The notes: generated by a model not told the origin, from the letters alone. A DNA stretch of 64,000 nucleotides from Palaemon carinicauda (GCF_036898095.1 NC_090751.1:80946455-81010454); one strand, 5' to 3'; numbered from the stretch's first letter, positions 44,194-54,560 are shown. Numbers and translations: made by a program.

Positions 44194-44735
44194 TTAGTTG
44201 TTTCGTCTCTCCCTCTCTCTCCTGATAAGCCTCATTAAATGATTGAGGAATGCATTACGAATGACTTGATCAAAATGGACTACGTCCCTTAACTTGCCTT
44301 CGCAGTAGACTCCTGAGTTCATCGGCAGGTGTCTCACTCCGTACTGATGTCTTTTCAAACAATACTTAGAGATTCTCACATTGAAATTTTTGACTTTGCT
44401 AATAATTCAACTGGATTAATGGCAAATCTATTGTCGGGTAGATACTCCCTAACTTTGGCGTCACAGATGGCGATAATATCGGAAATTTTCCTCAAGTGTT
44501 CAATCAGAATTCTTAAATTATCCCAAACGGTTTTGGGGTGATCGGTTGCCAGGTAGTTTCCACCTAGGTACAGCACGATCAGCACGTACCTCCTCTTCCA
44601 ATATTGCAAATTATCGTCTAGAAACTGACTGACCAGACCTCCTGGCCTTCGGTAAATCTCTATCTCGTTATCAGAACATTGTGGCAGATTCGGGGGGAGC
44701 TGACTGTGTCCTACTAGGGCTACCCTAAAGATCAC
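44194..44735 (-). pseudogene. SGNH hydrolase-like ORF upstream of BEL gag
   Basis: A frame between the BEL primer-binding site and gag, same strand, start Met at 44,735. It opens with a hydrophobic strand and GHSQL (FRVALVGHSQL near 44,700-44,735), in the place of the SGNH block I GDSL with the nucleophile Ser. About 45 residues on, VLIVLYLGGN near 44,555-44,585 fits block III (Gly and Asn). After a frameshift at an A run near 44,385, the second half (44,379-44,194) has DVVHFDQVIRNAF near 44,260, a D-x-x-H block V. The fold assignment is inferred from motifs and spacing. One frameshift makes the copy inactive. A cellular gene is unlikely given the position between LTR and gag. Confidence 0.65.
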
Positions 44736-44769
44736 ATCTTACTGAATTTCCTTGCAAGCTCTAGAAAGC

Positions 44770-44796
44770 ACTTATCATCCGGTTCGAAGGACCAAG
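44770..44796 (-). other. BEL primer-binding site
   Basis: On the minus strand TTGGTCCTTCGAACCGGATG starts one base inside the 5' LTR. A TGG start followed by TCCTTCGAACCGG fits pairing with a tRNA CCA end and T-arm. It fixes the transcription direction as minus. Confidence 0.75.
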
Positions 44797-45024
44797 TGTC
44801 TGGAATTTTTCTCCGACTTATTTAAAACTGTAATGATTCTAGGCCCGATGGAGTGGGCCGATGATAAGACCTTGAAGAGGTTCGCTTCCTAAAACCATTC
44901 AGGAGGGTTTTAATAAAATATGGTCACAAAAGTTAATTCATTACAAAAATAATCATTTAAAAACACAATAACAAATCACGCTAATACAATCTGAACGACA
45001 TCACGGGCGGTTAAGCCAATGTGT
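44797..45024 (-). repeat. BEL 5' LTR, segment left of Gypsy-2
   Basis: First 228 bp (plus orientation) of the BEL 5' LTR, matching 36,903-37,115, ending in the TGTGT that is duplicated at 62,459-62,463. Confidence 0.85.
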
Positions 45025-45271
45025 ATTAGTGTGCTACTGTTGTTAACACACATTGAGTATGTTTGTTGGGATGTTGTGTCTTCAAGTAAAGTCAATCCAG
45101 TTAACTTTAAAATGGTTTATTCTTTAAAAACAACAGTGTTAACATCTCCATCACAGGAGTATAGCTGGTTTGGTCGGATGACCATCCCATGTGAAGTATT
45201 GATAAGAACTGCCTAAAATATCGATATCACAGATATCATATAGACAGTTATCTCAGCATTTCAACACATAA
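45025..45271 (-). repeat. Gypsy-2 3' LTR, truncated
   Basis: 247 bp matching 61,980-62,230. The remaining ~230 bp of the LTR are missing on the internal side, where the sequence switches abruptly to the protease frame. Confidence 0.85.
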
Positions 45272-45960
45272 TGTACGTTTGGCTCGATAGATTGCGTGTA
45301 AGATGATATTACGGGTGAACGAGAATTCTGCTGGGTCGCGTATATTATTTCTTTATTAGTGAGACAAGTTATTGGTTCTTCAACGTACATTACGGTTACA
45401 TTTGTCGTCTCCTTTTTATCCAAAACTGATTTTAAGGTATTAGAAGACTTATAGAATTTTCCTTTGATATACACGCCGTGCTTGGCAGGGGCTATTATAA
45501 TGTTTTGATTGCCCATAGATGGGTATCCTATAATTACAGCTGGATACATAACAATGTTTAGTACAACAACAAATGTATCGGCAAACGTGCGCTTACCGAC
45601 CTTGAACTGAACATGAGTTATGCCTATTACATTTAATTCATTATTTCCTATACCCGAGAGTCTAACTCCGGATTTTTCTATCGGAAAGTTCGAAAACAGC
45701 AAATGATGTGTCCTCAAATCTATGATATTACGTGGACTACCAGAGTCAAAAAATAACGTAAAAGATTTGTGTTCTAAATTTACAGCATATAATGTTGGTC
45801 GTAACTCATTTTGGCTTATTATTGTATGAATTCGTTGCAAATCTATGGGAGCATGCACTGATTTACTTAATTCGGCCGTGTGTTTCATAGAAAAATCTAT
45901 TGCCTCACAATGATCTGATAAAACATTAAATTGATTATTCAATACTACTGATGTTGACAT
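45253..45960 (-). pseudogene. Gypsy-2 aspartic protease remnant
   Basis: 235-codon frame with FFDSGSPRNIIDLRT near 45,730-45,750, a retropepsin-like active site (DSG), and VVVLNIVMYPAVIIGYPSMG near 45,520-45,570, matching the flap and second-strand pattern with ILG replaced by IIG. The last few codons (HYVLKC) are encoded by LTR sequence, showing that the frame now runs across a deletion junction into the LTR. The original protein would have continued into reverse transcriptase. Confidence 0.75.
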
Positions 45961-46123
45961 GAATGACCTTGACCCAACATCACTCTCTTCCCCACTGGAG
46001 TTAATTATGTAGTATTTGCTTTGCTCTGCACATTCTGAAAATTAGTCTGACCTTGCGAGGTCTGGATTGACGACCCAGGCTCAGCGTTATTCGAAGAATT
46101 GTTTGTTTGTTTTGGATTCTGAA

Positions 46124-47165
46124 CTAATTGACGTTTGGCTGTTTCTTATTATTAAAATGAGGATTTTTCTTTTTATTTCCATATGGAACTGACTGTGGAA
46201 TTGACTGTGTATTTCTAGGATTCTGTTGTGTCTTACGCGAGTAGCACTGACTATATGAATGAGTCGAACTATTATGTATCGAACAGAATTTCGTTTTGCA
46301 GTCCGCGATCAAGTGACCTTGACGTTTGCAATTATAACACGTCATTCCCGCAACTTGACTATTATTAACTACATTTACTTGATGTGGCTTTGTTTCCTTT
46401 TTTGCAAAAACTTGAGTTAACATGGGATCAAGGTCAGGACACTTAGACATGTGTTTCTTTATCCAATTCCGTACTTGCAGGCGTTAACTTTTTATCAAAA
46501 CACCGCACTAAAGCTTCAGGCAACATAAGTGTCATGCAAGTTAAATACATTAATCGTAAAAAATCTTTCACGGAGATGTTATCTCTAGTAACCCAAGTGG
46601 AATTACCTAAAATATCTTGATATTCATTAAGCCTATCAGCTATGAGAGCTGCTCTCTCAATAACATTAAGCCGAGTCATAGTGGCTTGATTAAGTGTATT
46701 TCTTAACGTTAATACTACATCCAAGGCTTCTTCACCCCCATAGACCGCGCGTTACCTAACTTTGAAATCATCCCAGGTAACTGCTTCTTGAAATGAAACA
46801 CCTCTTAAATACGCACTCGCATCCCCCTTAGAAAAATCTATAAAACTTTTAGCTTCTTGTAATTGTACAAAAGGGTCTACGATTTGTTTGGCATTTAAAT
46901 GGGCATCGACGGATGAAATCCATGACTCCACATTTTGAGGCAAGAACCCATTAACCCGACCCTGAAAAGGAAGGATTGCTGACCTGGCATTTACAAGCAT
47001 CACAATCGGGAGAGGGTTTATCTGTCCTGCGCCACTAGGTCCAGGGGTGGGGCTCACAGGGGGCGTCATGATTACGGTATTTCTTTTTCTATCTCTTCGA
47101 CCCCTTGCAATTCTATCAAAATATCTATATGAATACAGACGTCCACTGCGTAAACACATAAGCAC
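46124..47165 (-). pseudogene. gag: Gypsy-2 Gag
   Basis: Gag in three adjoining frames. The N-terminal part (47,165-46,752; likely Met at 47,069, MTPPVSPTPGPSG) has LPFQGRVNGFLPQNVESWIS and WDDFKVR, typical of retrotransposon capsid. It ends in a TAA, and the same frame resumes at 46,724 (VVLTLRNTLNQATMTRLN). A 1-nt shift near 46,445 leads to the nucleocapsid part, with one CCHC knuckle CYNCKRQGHLIADC and a second Cys/His group FCSIHNSSTHSYSQC near 46,270. The tail is Asn/Gln-rich. Confidence 0.8.
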
Positions 47166-47634
47166 TCAATGATAAAGATTATAACAAAATTCCCCAAAAC
47201 AATGCTACTAATACTAAGACATTTCCCGAGAATTTCTGAAAGAAAACGGAACACAAAGATATTTCCCGAGAATTTCTGAAAGAAAACGGAACACAAAGAT
47301 ATTTCCCGAGAATTTCTGAAAGAAAACGGAACACAAAGATATTTCCCGAGAATTTCTGAAAGAAAACGGAACACAAAGATATTTCCCGAGAATTTCTGAA
47401 AGAAAACGGAATTAACACAAAGAGAGAAAAAAATCTAGATGAGAATTCGGAGTTGAACACAGTTTCCTTTAATGAAAGGAAAATAGAAGATTAGCAAACC
47501 ACTCACCCCAGTAATAATCGACTAACGACTCGTGATAACTACACTTCACTGCTCAATACCGAAATGAATAAGAAATGTACTTGTACTAAGCTTTATATGG
47601 ATTTGTGTGATGTCGTCATATCCTCTCTCTCTCT

Positions 47635-47636
<2 letters not shown>
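47166..47636 (-). other. Gypsy-2 leader next to gag
   Basis: Non-coding on the element strand apart from the 40-bp repeat array (separate entry). Plus-strand CTCTCTCTCTCTC occurs near 47,623, just before the T tract. No other gene signal. Confidence 0.55.
47219..47420. repeat. Five 40-bp tandem repeats
   Basis: Five head-to-tail 40-bp units starting near 47,219, 47,259, 47,299, 47,339 and 47,379, almost identical. Each begins ATTTCCCGAGAATTTCTGAA and continues AGAAAACGGAACACAAAG. On the minus strand each carries TTTTCTTTCAG, which resembles a splice acceptor. No spacers exist between units, so this is not a CRISPR. Confidence 0.93.

Positions 47637-47693
<57 letters not shown>
47637..47693. 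repeat. Poly(T) tract
   Basis: About 56 T in a row, preceded by a CTCTCTCTCTC run. It may be the poly(A) tail of a minus-strand retroposon or a simple repeat; length in the assembly is unreliable. Confidence 0.9.
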
Positions 47694-47697
<4 letters not shown>

Positions 47698-48510
47698 AAA
47701 CCTTAACGCGGTGGATATACACTTCTATGAGTAGACAAGATAATACGTGCTGTTTGTGTTGTGTGGAGCTGCTACTGCTACTTTGCTTCTGATACACCTA
47801 ATAAAGATTTCATCGTCCCACCGGTTATCGAATTTCAACATGGCTGTTGTTGACGATTTAAGTGAAAAGAATAAATTGGTTATTGGAAGACTATTGAAAG
47901 ATGCCGACCCCGTTTCGAAACGAGTACTCACCGTCTTCGACCCTGCTAAGGATGCAAGTATCAACATTCTCAAACTAGGCAAGGCAAGCAGAGCTGAGCT
48001 TGATACCCTCGCAGCTTATCTGAATCTGCCATTAGTTGACGCTACATCCAAGAAGAAACTCTTCAGTTAACGTGATAAATTGGCTCTGCGCATTGTGCAG
48101 GAGATTAGATCTCTCTACCCGTCAGTTTGTTCAGAGTGTACTGCTGACTACACGGTGATGCTGGGTAACCAGCCAAGACATAGATGCTGGATCTGTTTAC
48201 AGGGAGCTCATGACTGTAAAGAATTTACGTCAAAAATGGATGTCTATGGCAGTCTTTCGTCCCACCTTCAAGGTATTGTTTGGCTGTGCTCGGACTGCAC
48301 TGCAGTCAACAAATGCATCAAAGGCTCTGACCCTGATGAACTCGCAACATCGGAATCGACAACACCGGGAACTTCCTTGAGTGCCAACCTATCCCAGCAA
48401 GATTGATTGATTTAAAGTTTTCAGGCATCCTGACATCTGAGGTCATTGACGCCGGTAACATTTAATTTATGTATACAAAAATAAAAAAATAAAAAAAAAA
48501 AAAAAAAAAA
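47694..48510 (+). pseudogene. LINE ORF1 N-terminal fragment with PHD-like zinc finger
   Basis: Plus-strand frame from the ATG at 47,840 (MAVVDDLSEKNKLVIGRLL) with a stop at 48,068-48,070, after which another frame continues to 48,406. The second part has a Cys-rich module, CSECTADY, HRCWICLQGAHDC and WLCSDC, with the spacing of a PHD/RING-like finger, as found in ORF1 of CR1/L2-group LINEs. It is followed by a short 3' sequence and a poly(A)-rich end (48,478-48,510). It could be the missing N-terminal half of the ORF1 at 58,148, or a separate poly(A)-tailed retroposon. Not a host gene by its context. Confidence 0.55.
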
Positions 48511-48551
48511 GAGTATTCAATTAAAATCATAAAAGTTGAATGTCATAAAAG

Positions 48552-49442
48552 TTAAATAGTTTTCAGAAGACCTGCTTCTGAAATAAATCTAAAAATGCCA
48601 CTTGCATGGTAGAACACATCATTTCCAAGAATCTTGGCAAGGATGAACCTGCCACCCTCACCTCGAGCCTCAAACAAATATCTATTCCGCAAGTTGTTAT
48701 AATTGGGGCATTCGGTCAACAAATGCCTTACAGTTAGAGGTACTAAACAGTCGTCACAATACGGTTGGTGTTGGCCCTTCAGCAGAAACTCGTGTGTCAA
48801 CCGAGTGTGACCAATACGGAGACGACAAAGAGACGTCTCCCATTTTCGGGGCATCATATTATACCTCCAAGGAGATATGTCATTTGTTATCTCTCGCATT
48901 TTATTGCCATCTTGACTATCCCATTGCTGTTGCCATTTATTGCAAACCAATTTCTTGATGTCAGGTAAGAAATCATTACAGGGAATGGGATACCTTCTTG
49001 GCAGCAACTCGGATGCAGCCTCCTTAGCCAGTGAATCTGCCTTCTAATTCCCGGACACACCTACATGTGCTGGAACCCAACAAAATTGAACTGTTATACC
49101 TCTCCGTCCAATAAGGAAGAGCCATTCTAAAATCTTTAAAACTAGAGGGTTATTAGAATTAAAAACTTCCATAGCTTGAAGGACACTCCTTGCATAACTA
49201 AAAATTGTAAAATTACCCTCCTTCTCCAACGCTATTTTCTCAATAGCGGTTAATATGCCATACAGTTCGGCAGTAAATATGGAAGCGGTCAGAGGAAGTG
49301 CACCTCTACAATTAAAACCATTACTATGTACTCCAAATCCAACGCCAGCATCAGATTTGGAGCCATCAGTATAGATAAAAGTTGATCCTCTATGTTCTTT
49401 AACATGTTGATTAAAAAGAGACCTGGCTTCTAGGTCTGACAT
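48552..49442 (-). pseudogene. LINE-1 ORF2 RNase H and C-terminus
   Basis: RNase H domain with FIYTDGSKSDAGVGFGV near 49,340-49,390, TAELYGILTAIEKI near 49,230-49,270 and WVPAHVGVSGN near 49,050-49,080, carrying the expected Asp, Glu and His positions. A TAG at about 49,044 replaces the codon after GN, and the same frame continues to 48,552 with a C-terminal Cys/His-containing region (CDDCLVPLTVRHLLTECPNY). The overlap of 13 nt with the preceding RT frame marks a single-base deletion near 49,440. Confidence 0.87.
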
Positions 49443-50722
49443 ATTCTTCTTATCTCCAATAAAAATTTACAAAAAGATATCTCTGGTAACTTCCATGGAG
49501 GCGTTGATGATACCTTGAATGGAAGTACCTTATTTCTAATTATATCCAGACTATTTAATAATCGTTTCACCCGAAAGCCATAAGGTTGAGGAGATTTTGG
49601 GTGCAACTCAAAGTATGATGCGTGTCTTACAAGGCTTGCAGTCTGAAAGGCTAGAGAGTTAGGGAGTCTTTGCAATCTAAACCAATACCGAAGAATGGAA
49701 GACATTCGGTAAAGGTCTAGAGGTAACTCTCCAGCATCAACAAGGAGACTTGGGATAGGTGAGGTTTTAAAAGCTCCAGTAGACAATCTAATACCTGCAT
49801 GATGTATCGAGTCTAATATTTTTAACCGGCTTGGGGTGGCTGAAGAATATACCTCACAACCATAACTAATTTTGGAAAAAATCAAGGCCTTGTATAATTT
49901 TAAAATAGTATTGCGGTCTGCCCCCCATGATGTATGGGACAATACTTTTAAGATATTCAGAGCTTCAACACATTCAGCTTTTAGCGCTTTTAGGTGAGAA
50001 ACCCATGTAAGTCTACAGTCAAATATCAAACCTAAAAATTTGGTTTCCGATACACATGGTATCCGTTGACCTTTAATGTATATATCCGGGTCTGGATGTA
50101 CTCCCCGGATACGACAAAAATGGACAATGGTAGTTTTACTTGTCGAGAACTTAAATCCATTCATGTTAGCCCACTGGATAATTTTATCAATAGAGAGTTG
50201 GATTTTTCTCTCAACCATTGCCATTCTAGTGCCAGCAAATGATATTGAGAGATCATCCACAAATAATGTTGAGAGAACATCCTGGGGAATGGCTGAGGAT
50301 ATCCCATTAATTGCTAGTGCAAAAAGGGTTACACTCAGCACACTACCTTGAGGAACTCCTTCTTCCTGGCACTTACTCTCTGATAGAGTTTCCCCCACTC
50401 TCACTTGAAAAACTCTACGTGAAAGAAATGCCTGAATAAATAGTGGCAGCTCTCCTCTCAATCCCAATTCATGAATGGTTTTAAGAATACCATATCTCCA
50501 TGTAAGAATACCATATCTCCATGTGGTATCATATGCCTTTTCAAGGTCAAAAAATACTGTAACATGGTGCTGTTTGGAAGCAAAGGCTTCACAAATAGAA
50601 GACTCAAGTCGTATCAACACATCAGTCGTTGAGTGCATTTTTCGGAATCCACATTGAATCGGTGATAAAATACCTTTCTTTTCAAGGTACCATATCAGCC
50701 TTGCATTGACCATCTTCTCCAT
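49430..50722 (-). pseudogene. LINE-1 ORF2 reverse transcriptase
   Basis: RT domain: QCGFRKMHSTTDVLIRLE near 50,620-50,660, motif A FFDLEKAYDTTW near 50,530-50,560, GVPQGSVLSVTLFALAING near 50,310-50,370 and the active site LFVDDLSI near 50,240-50,265. A 21-bp in-frame tandem duplication at about 50,482-50,523 repeats seven codons (TWRYGIL) right after motif A. It is in the same frame as the endonuclease upstream, separated by one TGA at about 50,726. Confidence 0.9.
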
Positions 50723-50728
50723 GATTTT

Positions 50729-52261
50729 TCATAAACAAGATGTCAATGCAATAGGACGATAGTTTGCTGCTAAAAACTTGTCTTTACCGGGTTTTAAAAA
50801 GGCTAAAATAATGGCTAGTTCCCAAACACTTGGGTAACTATGATCATGCCATATTCTATTAATAATGCTTAAAATAAATAGCTTTGTATTAAAATGTACA
50901 TGTTTAATCATTGCATATGGAATTCCATCGGGTCCAGGGGCTGTATCGTTGCAATAAGCAAGTGCGGAATCAAATTCTCTTTCAGTGAAAGGAGAATTAT
51001 GCGACTCTTCCCTTCTTGTTGCAAAATTTAAAATTTTCTTTTCTTCAGTGCTCCTATACTGGTGACCAGGGGCTCCTTCACACTTGCTGGATACATTTGA
51101 AAAATGATTAGCCAGGGTATTGCTAACTTCATTTGCTTCAGTTACATACTGGCCATTCACCTTCAACACTGGTGGTGGGTTGGGGGTGAATTTGCCAGCT
51201 ATCTTTTTTACTTTCCTCCACACAGAAGATGGTGGTGTTCTACTGTTAATGGAGGAAACAAAAGACATCCATGACTGGCGCCTTGCTTCTTTCATGGCAC
51301 GACGGAACTGTGCTCTACATTTCTTGTACATAGTTAAATTCTCATCAGTTCTGCGTCTACGCAATCGTGTTAGAGATCTTCTTGTGGCTCTGTGGAGTGC
51401 AGTTAGTTCTGAAGACCACCACGGGACTGGTCGTCGTTTGAATAACCCTGTTGTTTTGGGAATTGAATTGACTCCTACTGTATGAAGAGTTCCATTCAGT
51501 AGGTCTATGGCATCATCAACACTTTCAAACTGTTCTGCTCTCCCTTCGATTTCACTTAGCTCGGAAAATTTAACCCAGTCTGCCTTGTCTAGATTCCAAC
51601 GTGGCGATCTTTGCAAAGGCGGACCCTTGTTGGTGTTTATAATGATTGGTGCATGATCACTAGTATGCCAATCATCTAATGTCCTCCAATCAAAATCAAG
51701 AAGGCAGTTAGAGCTTGCAATTGAAAGGTCAATGCATGACAAAGTACCTGTCTGAACATGGAAGTGTGTGGGCTCTCCTGTATTAAGGAGTCCCACATCC
51801 TCATTCTCCACAATTGATGAGATAATATTGCCCCTTGTGTTGGCCAAAACATCACCCCATAAAGGATGTCTACCATTCATATCTCCCAGTAAGAGAAAAG
51901 GTTGAGGGAGTTGTTGAATGACCTCTGCTAAATCATCATATAAAATATTATCATTTGGAGGTAAGTACAGAGAGCATATTGTATATTTTCTCCCTATATC
52001 AATTTGTACAACAACTGCCTGCAGGGTTGTACGTATAGACATGGGTATTTGGGGAACATCTCGACGAATGTACATGAGACTTTCGCCATGGCTCCCTGCT
52101 TGTTGATTATATGGTGTTCTATAGCTAACATACTCTCGAGGACTAGGAGTGTTAGAATCAAGCATACTTTCCTGTAGACATACAATTATGGGGGAATGCT
52201 CATGAATTAGGAGCTTAAGTTCTTCATATTTCGCCCTCAAACCCTGACAGTTCCATTGCAA
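50729..52261 (-). pseudogene. LINE-1 ORF2 endonuclease and RT N-terminus
   Basis: APE-type endonuclease that nicks target DNA to prime reverse transcription. Catalytic motifs are visible: MQWNCQGLRAK at 52,261, CLQESMLD near 52,150, LLLGDMNGRHPLWGD near 51,880 and DWHTSDHAPI near 51,660. The frame continues into the RT fingers (TAPGPDGIPYAMIK near 50,920 and NYRPIALTSCL near 50,730), where a TGA ends it. The ATG at 52,261 is only 14 nt downstream of the ORF1 stop. Confidence 0.9.
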
Positions 52262-52275
52262 AATGGAGGAGAAAA

Positions 52276-54120
52276 CTATGGATTATTTCTGGAAGACATC
52301 TTGGATGAGGTCTTCCCATTAGCAGTTTTTAATTTAACATTATTACCAGTAGGTTTCTTCAGAGGTGGTCTTGTTATGTTGGGTTTTACATTTGTGTTTT
52401 TCTTTGTATTCTTTTTATCTATTTGTTGAGGTGGATGGTGGACCTCAACTTGAATTTCTGATTTATTCAGTCCATCTTCTGGTTCATTAGAAACATCAAC
52501 AGACAAAACATCAAATTTATTTGATGTCATAACCTTAACGTTTCTAATGGAGGGTGGAGAGAGAGATGGAGGTCTCTCTCTTTTGCGATTAATAGATGGT
52601 GGGATACGAGGTTTTTGCACCTTTCCCACAACAGGTGCATCAGGTAAGTTAGTCTTAAGTGGAACCTCCATCAGATCAGGCAAGGACATGGCCTGAGAGA
52701 GGTTTGTATTACTTTTTGTAATGGCGGCTGAAGGCTGTACAGCAATGGGCAATGACCTAGTGTTAATACACCGTGGTAAAGCCTCAGGAGGTGATATGGT
52801 TACCTCATTATTTGACATTTTGTCAGATAGTATACTTTTTTTTGAGCTATTGGCAGTGCTAGGTTGGTTTGATTTTAATGCCTTAGCATATGTATTTGAT
52901 TTATTTAATAGTCTTTTGGCATGGGTCACACTTATGTGTTCTAAGTTTGATTTGTTGAGGGCAGCTTCCTCCAACTTATATAGCTCGCAGATCTTGTCTG
53001 TGGATTTGTGATTCGAGCTGCAATTTAAACACCTGGCTCCAAGTGCACACTCTCCATGGTAAGATTTGGAGCAAATACCACACATCTTCTCATTTTTGCA
53101 AACTTTGGACGGGTGCCCAAATTTAAAACAATTAAAGCATTGCAATGGCTTCTGCTTGAAGGGTTTTACTTTAATCCTTTCGTTCTCGATAATAATATGA
53201 AAAGGTACATCAGCATCCTGGAACGTAAGGATTATCATTGATGTACCAGGGACTTTATGAACTTTCCATACATTTAATGGACACATGGCCAGTATCTCCT
53301 CCTCTGTAAAATTATATAGATCTCTGTTAAAAACTACGCCCCTTCCGTAGCTAAAATTTAGGTGGGGTTTGACATCTAACTTAATGTCATCATTACTTAT
53401 TTTCATATTGGACAATATTACCGACTGTGTACTGGATTTGGCATGGATAAGGAAACTATTTTTTCCGAAACGAGATATATCGCCTGGTGCAATAGTTCCT
53501 ACTTTTTTCTGAATCAATTTGCATATTTTAAAATAATTCCCTGTAACCCCCTTTGATTCAGCTATAAGCCACATCGGTGGTGTTGGATTTCTCTGGGAGG
53601 GCATGACTAAATCTGCTTCTTTTTCCAACCAATCGGCAGGCCTGTACACATCTAAATCTTTTGGTACCTTATCGCAGAGAGCAGCCGCTACATTCAAGTT
53701 ATTAATTTTAATATTATTCAAATTACTTATTGCACTAAATGCTTCGTCATAACTACTATAAGATATCCATGAATCCCAAGTTTCAGCTTCAAGTTTCATC
53801 CTTATTTCTTTTATGCATCCATAGCATTCAAATGCTTTACATAGATCATCATAATTTGTTTCTATTGAAATTTGTGTAACATGGAGGATTCGAAGTTTCC
53901 TCGTGTTACCCAAATTACTCGATTTAGAAATATCAGTAGAATGGTCCTTTCCCGTTCCGAGGTCATCAACAGAGCTATCCCTTATCACATTAGCAGAGGT
54001 CGTCAACAGTGCCGGGGGAGAGTCAGCGTATCCAGGGGATGGGGGTTCGTTCCTTAAAGAATCCATTATACTAAAGAGAGAGAATGTGAGGCCATCACAC
54101 GTCGGAAAGGAAATTTGCAC
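52276..54120 (-). CDS. LINE-1 ORF1 (RRM-like, CCHC)
   Basis: Intact 614-codon frame; the Met at 54,066 (MDSLRNEPPSPG) is a likely start, since the first 18 codons are hydrophobic and unlike the rest. Numbered from 54,120, an RRM-like fold is suggested at 75-150 (KLRILHVTQISIETNYDDL). Three CCHC-type groups follow: CFNCFKFGHPSKVC at 328-341, CGICSKSYHGEC at 347-358 and CLNCSSNH from 364. The C-terminus is Lys/Pro/Asn-rich. It is the RNA-binding nucleoprotein of the LINE. ORF2 begins 14 nt downstream. Confidence 0.9.
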   Translation of the reverse strand: MQISFPTCDGLTFSLFSIMDSLRNEPPSPGYADSPPALLTTSANVIRDSSVDDLGTGKDHSTDISKSSNLGNTRKLRILHVTQISIETNYDDLCKAFECYGCIKEIRMKLEAETWDSWISYSSYDEAFSAISNLNNIKINNLNVAAALCDKVPKDLDVYRPADWLEKEADLVMPSQRNPTPPMWLIAESKGVTGNYFKICKLIQKKVGTIAPGDISRFGKNSFLIHAKSSTQSVILSNMKISNDDIKLDVKPHLNFSYGRGVVFNRDLYNFTEEEILAMCPLNVWKVHKVPGTSMIILTFQDADVPFHIIIENERIKVKPFKQKPLQCFNCFKFGHPSKVCKNEKMCGICSKSYHGECALGARCLNCSSNHKSTDKICELYKLEEAALNKSNLEHISVTHAKRLLNKSNTYAKALKSNQPSTANSSKKSILSDKMSNNEVTISPPEALPRCINTRSLPIAVQPSAAITKSNTNLSQAMSLPDLMEVPLKTNLPDAPVVGKVQKPRIPPSINRKRERPPSLSPPSIRNVKVMTSNKFDVLSVDVSNEPEDGLNKSEIQVEVHHPPQQIDKKNTKKNTNVKPNITRPPLKKPTGNNVKLKTANGKTSSKMSSRNNP

Positions 54121-54560
54121 TCTCCACTATCGGCACAATGAGAGTATACTTCCCAGATGGTCCACTCCATACCCTACCCGAAGGATAGCATCAAAACAGA
54201 TATAGAGGCACAGGTGTAAGCTGAACCCGCCTGTTAGGACTGAGACCAAGAAATTATGGAATCATCCTCCCCATATCTATAATGACGGGCTTCCGGCCAA
54301 AAGCCGAGAGTCCTACCCCAAGCATTGGATCCCCCTGGATTCCGAAGACCCAACACTTGAGAATAGTTCCGCCAAAAAGGTCCAAACCATCTTCGGGATG
54401 GCTGAAATCATCCAATACTCTCACATATAGCTTTGAATGCAAACACCTCCCAACCGTGATACCTCCTCCCACTCATCAAAGCAGGCAGCAATAAAGGATG
54501 TATGAACATCCCCGCCGGGGCTACAATGGATGTAAAAACATCCAAGCCATAGGAGAAAAG
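54121..54560 (-). other. LINE-1 5' untranslated region
   Basis: Non-coding sequence upstream of ORF1. It includes an A-rich patch near 54,557-54,570 beyond the presumed start. No conserved frame. I-type LINEs carry their promoter here, but no element is identifiable. Confidence 0.5.

Larger units (their letters stand above)
48511..54560 (-). mobile_element. I-type LINE with RNase H (LINE-1)
   Basis: Minus-strand non-LTR retrotransposon with two ORFs: ORF1 with RRM-like and CCHC domains, and ORF2 with endonuclease, reverse transcriptase and RNase H. That domain set is typical of the I clade. The 5' end is placed near 54,560 by the end of the non-coding leader (54,121-54,560), which has no frame; the exact start is uncertain. 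The 3' end is at about 48,511, where a plus-strand A-rich tract begins, so no 3' tail of its own is visible. ORF2 has two in-frame stops and one frameshift. Confidence 0.85.

Noticed and set aside
47219..47420. CRISPR-like array
   Set aside because: The 40-bp units are directly adjacent with no unique spacers and lie in a eukaryotic LTR element leader.
48080..48406. Host PHD-finger gene
   Set aside because: It is short, interrupted by a stop, ends near a poly(A) tract and sits inside nested retrotransposons; a LINE ORF1 fragment is more likely.
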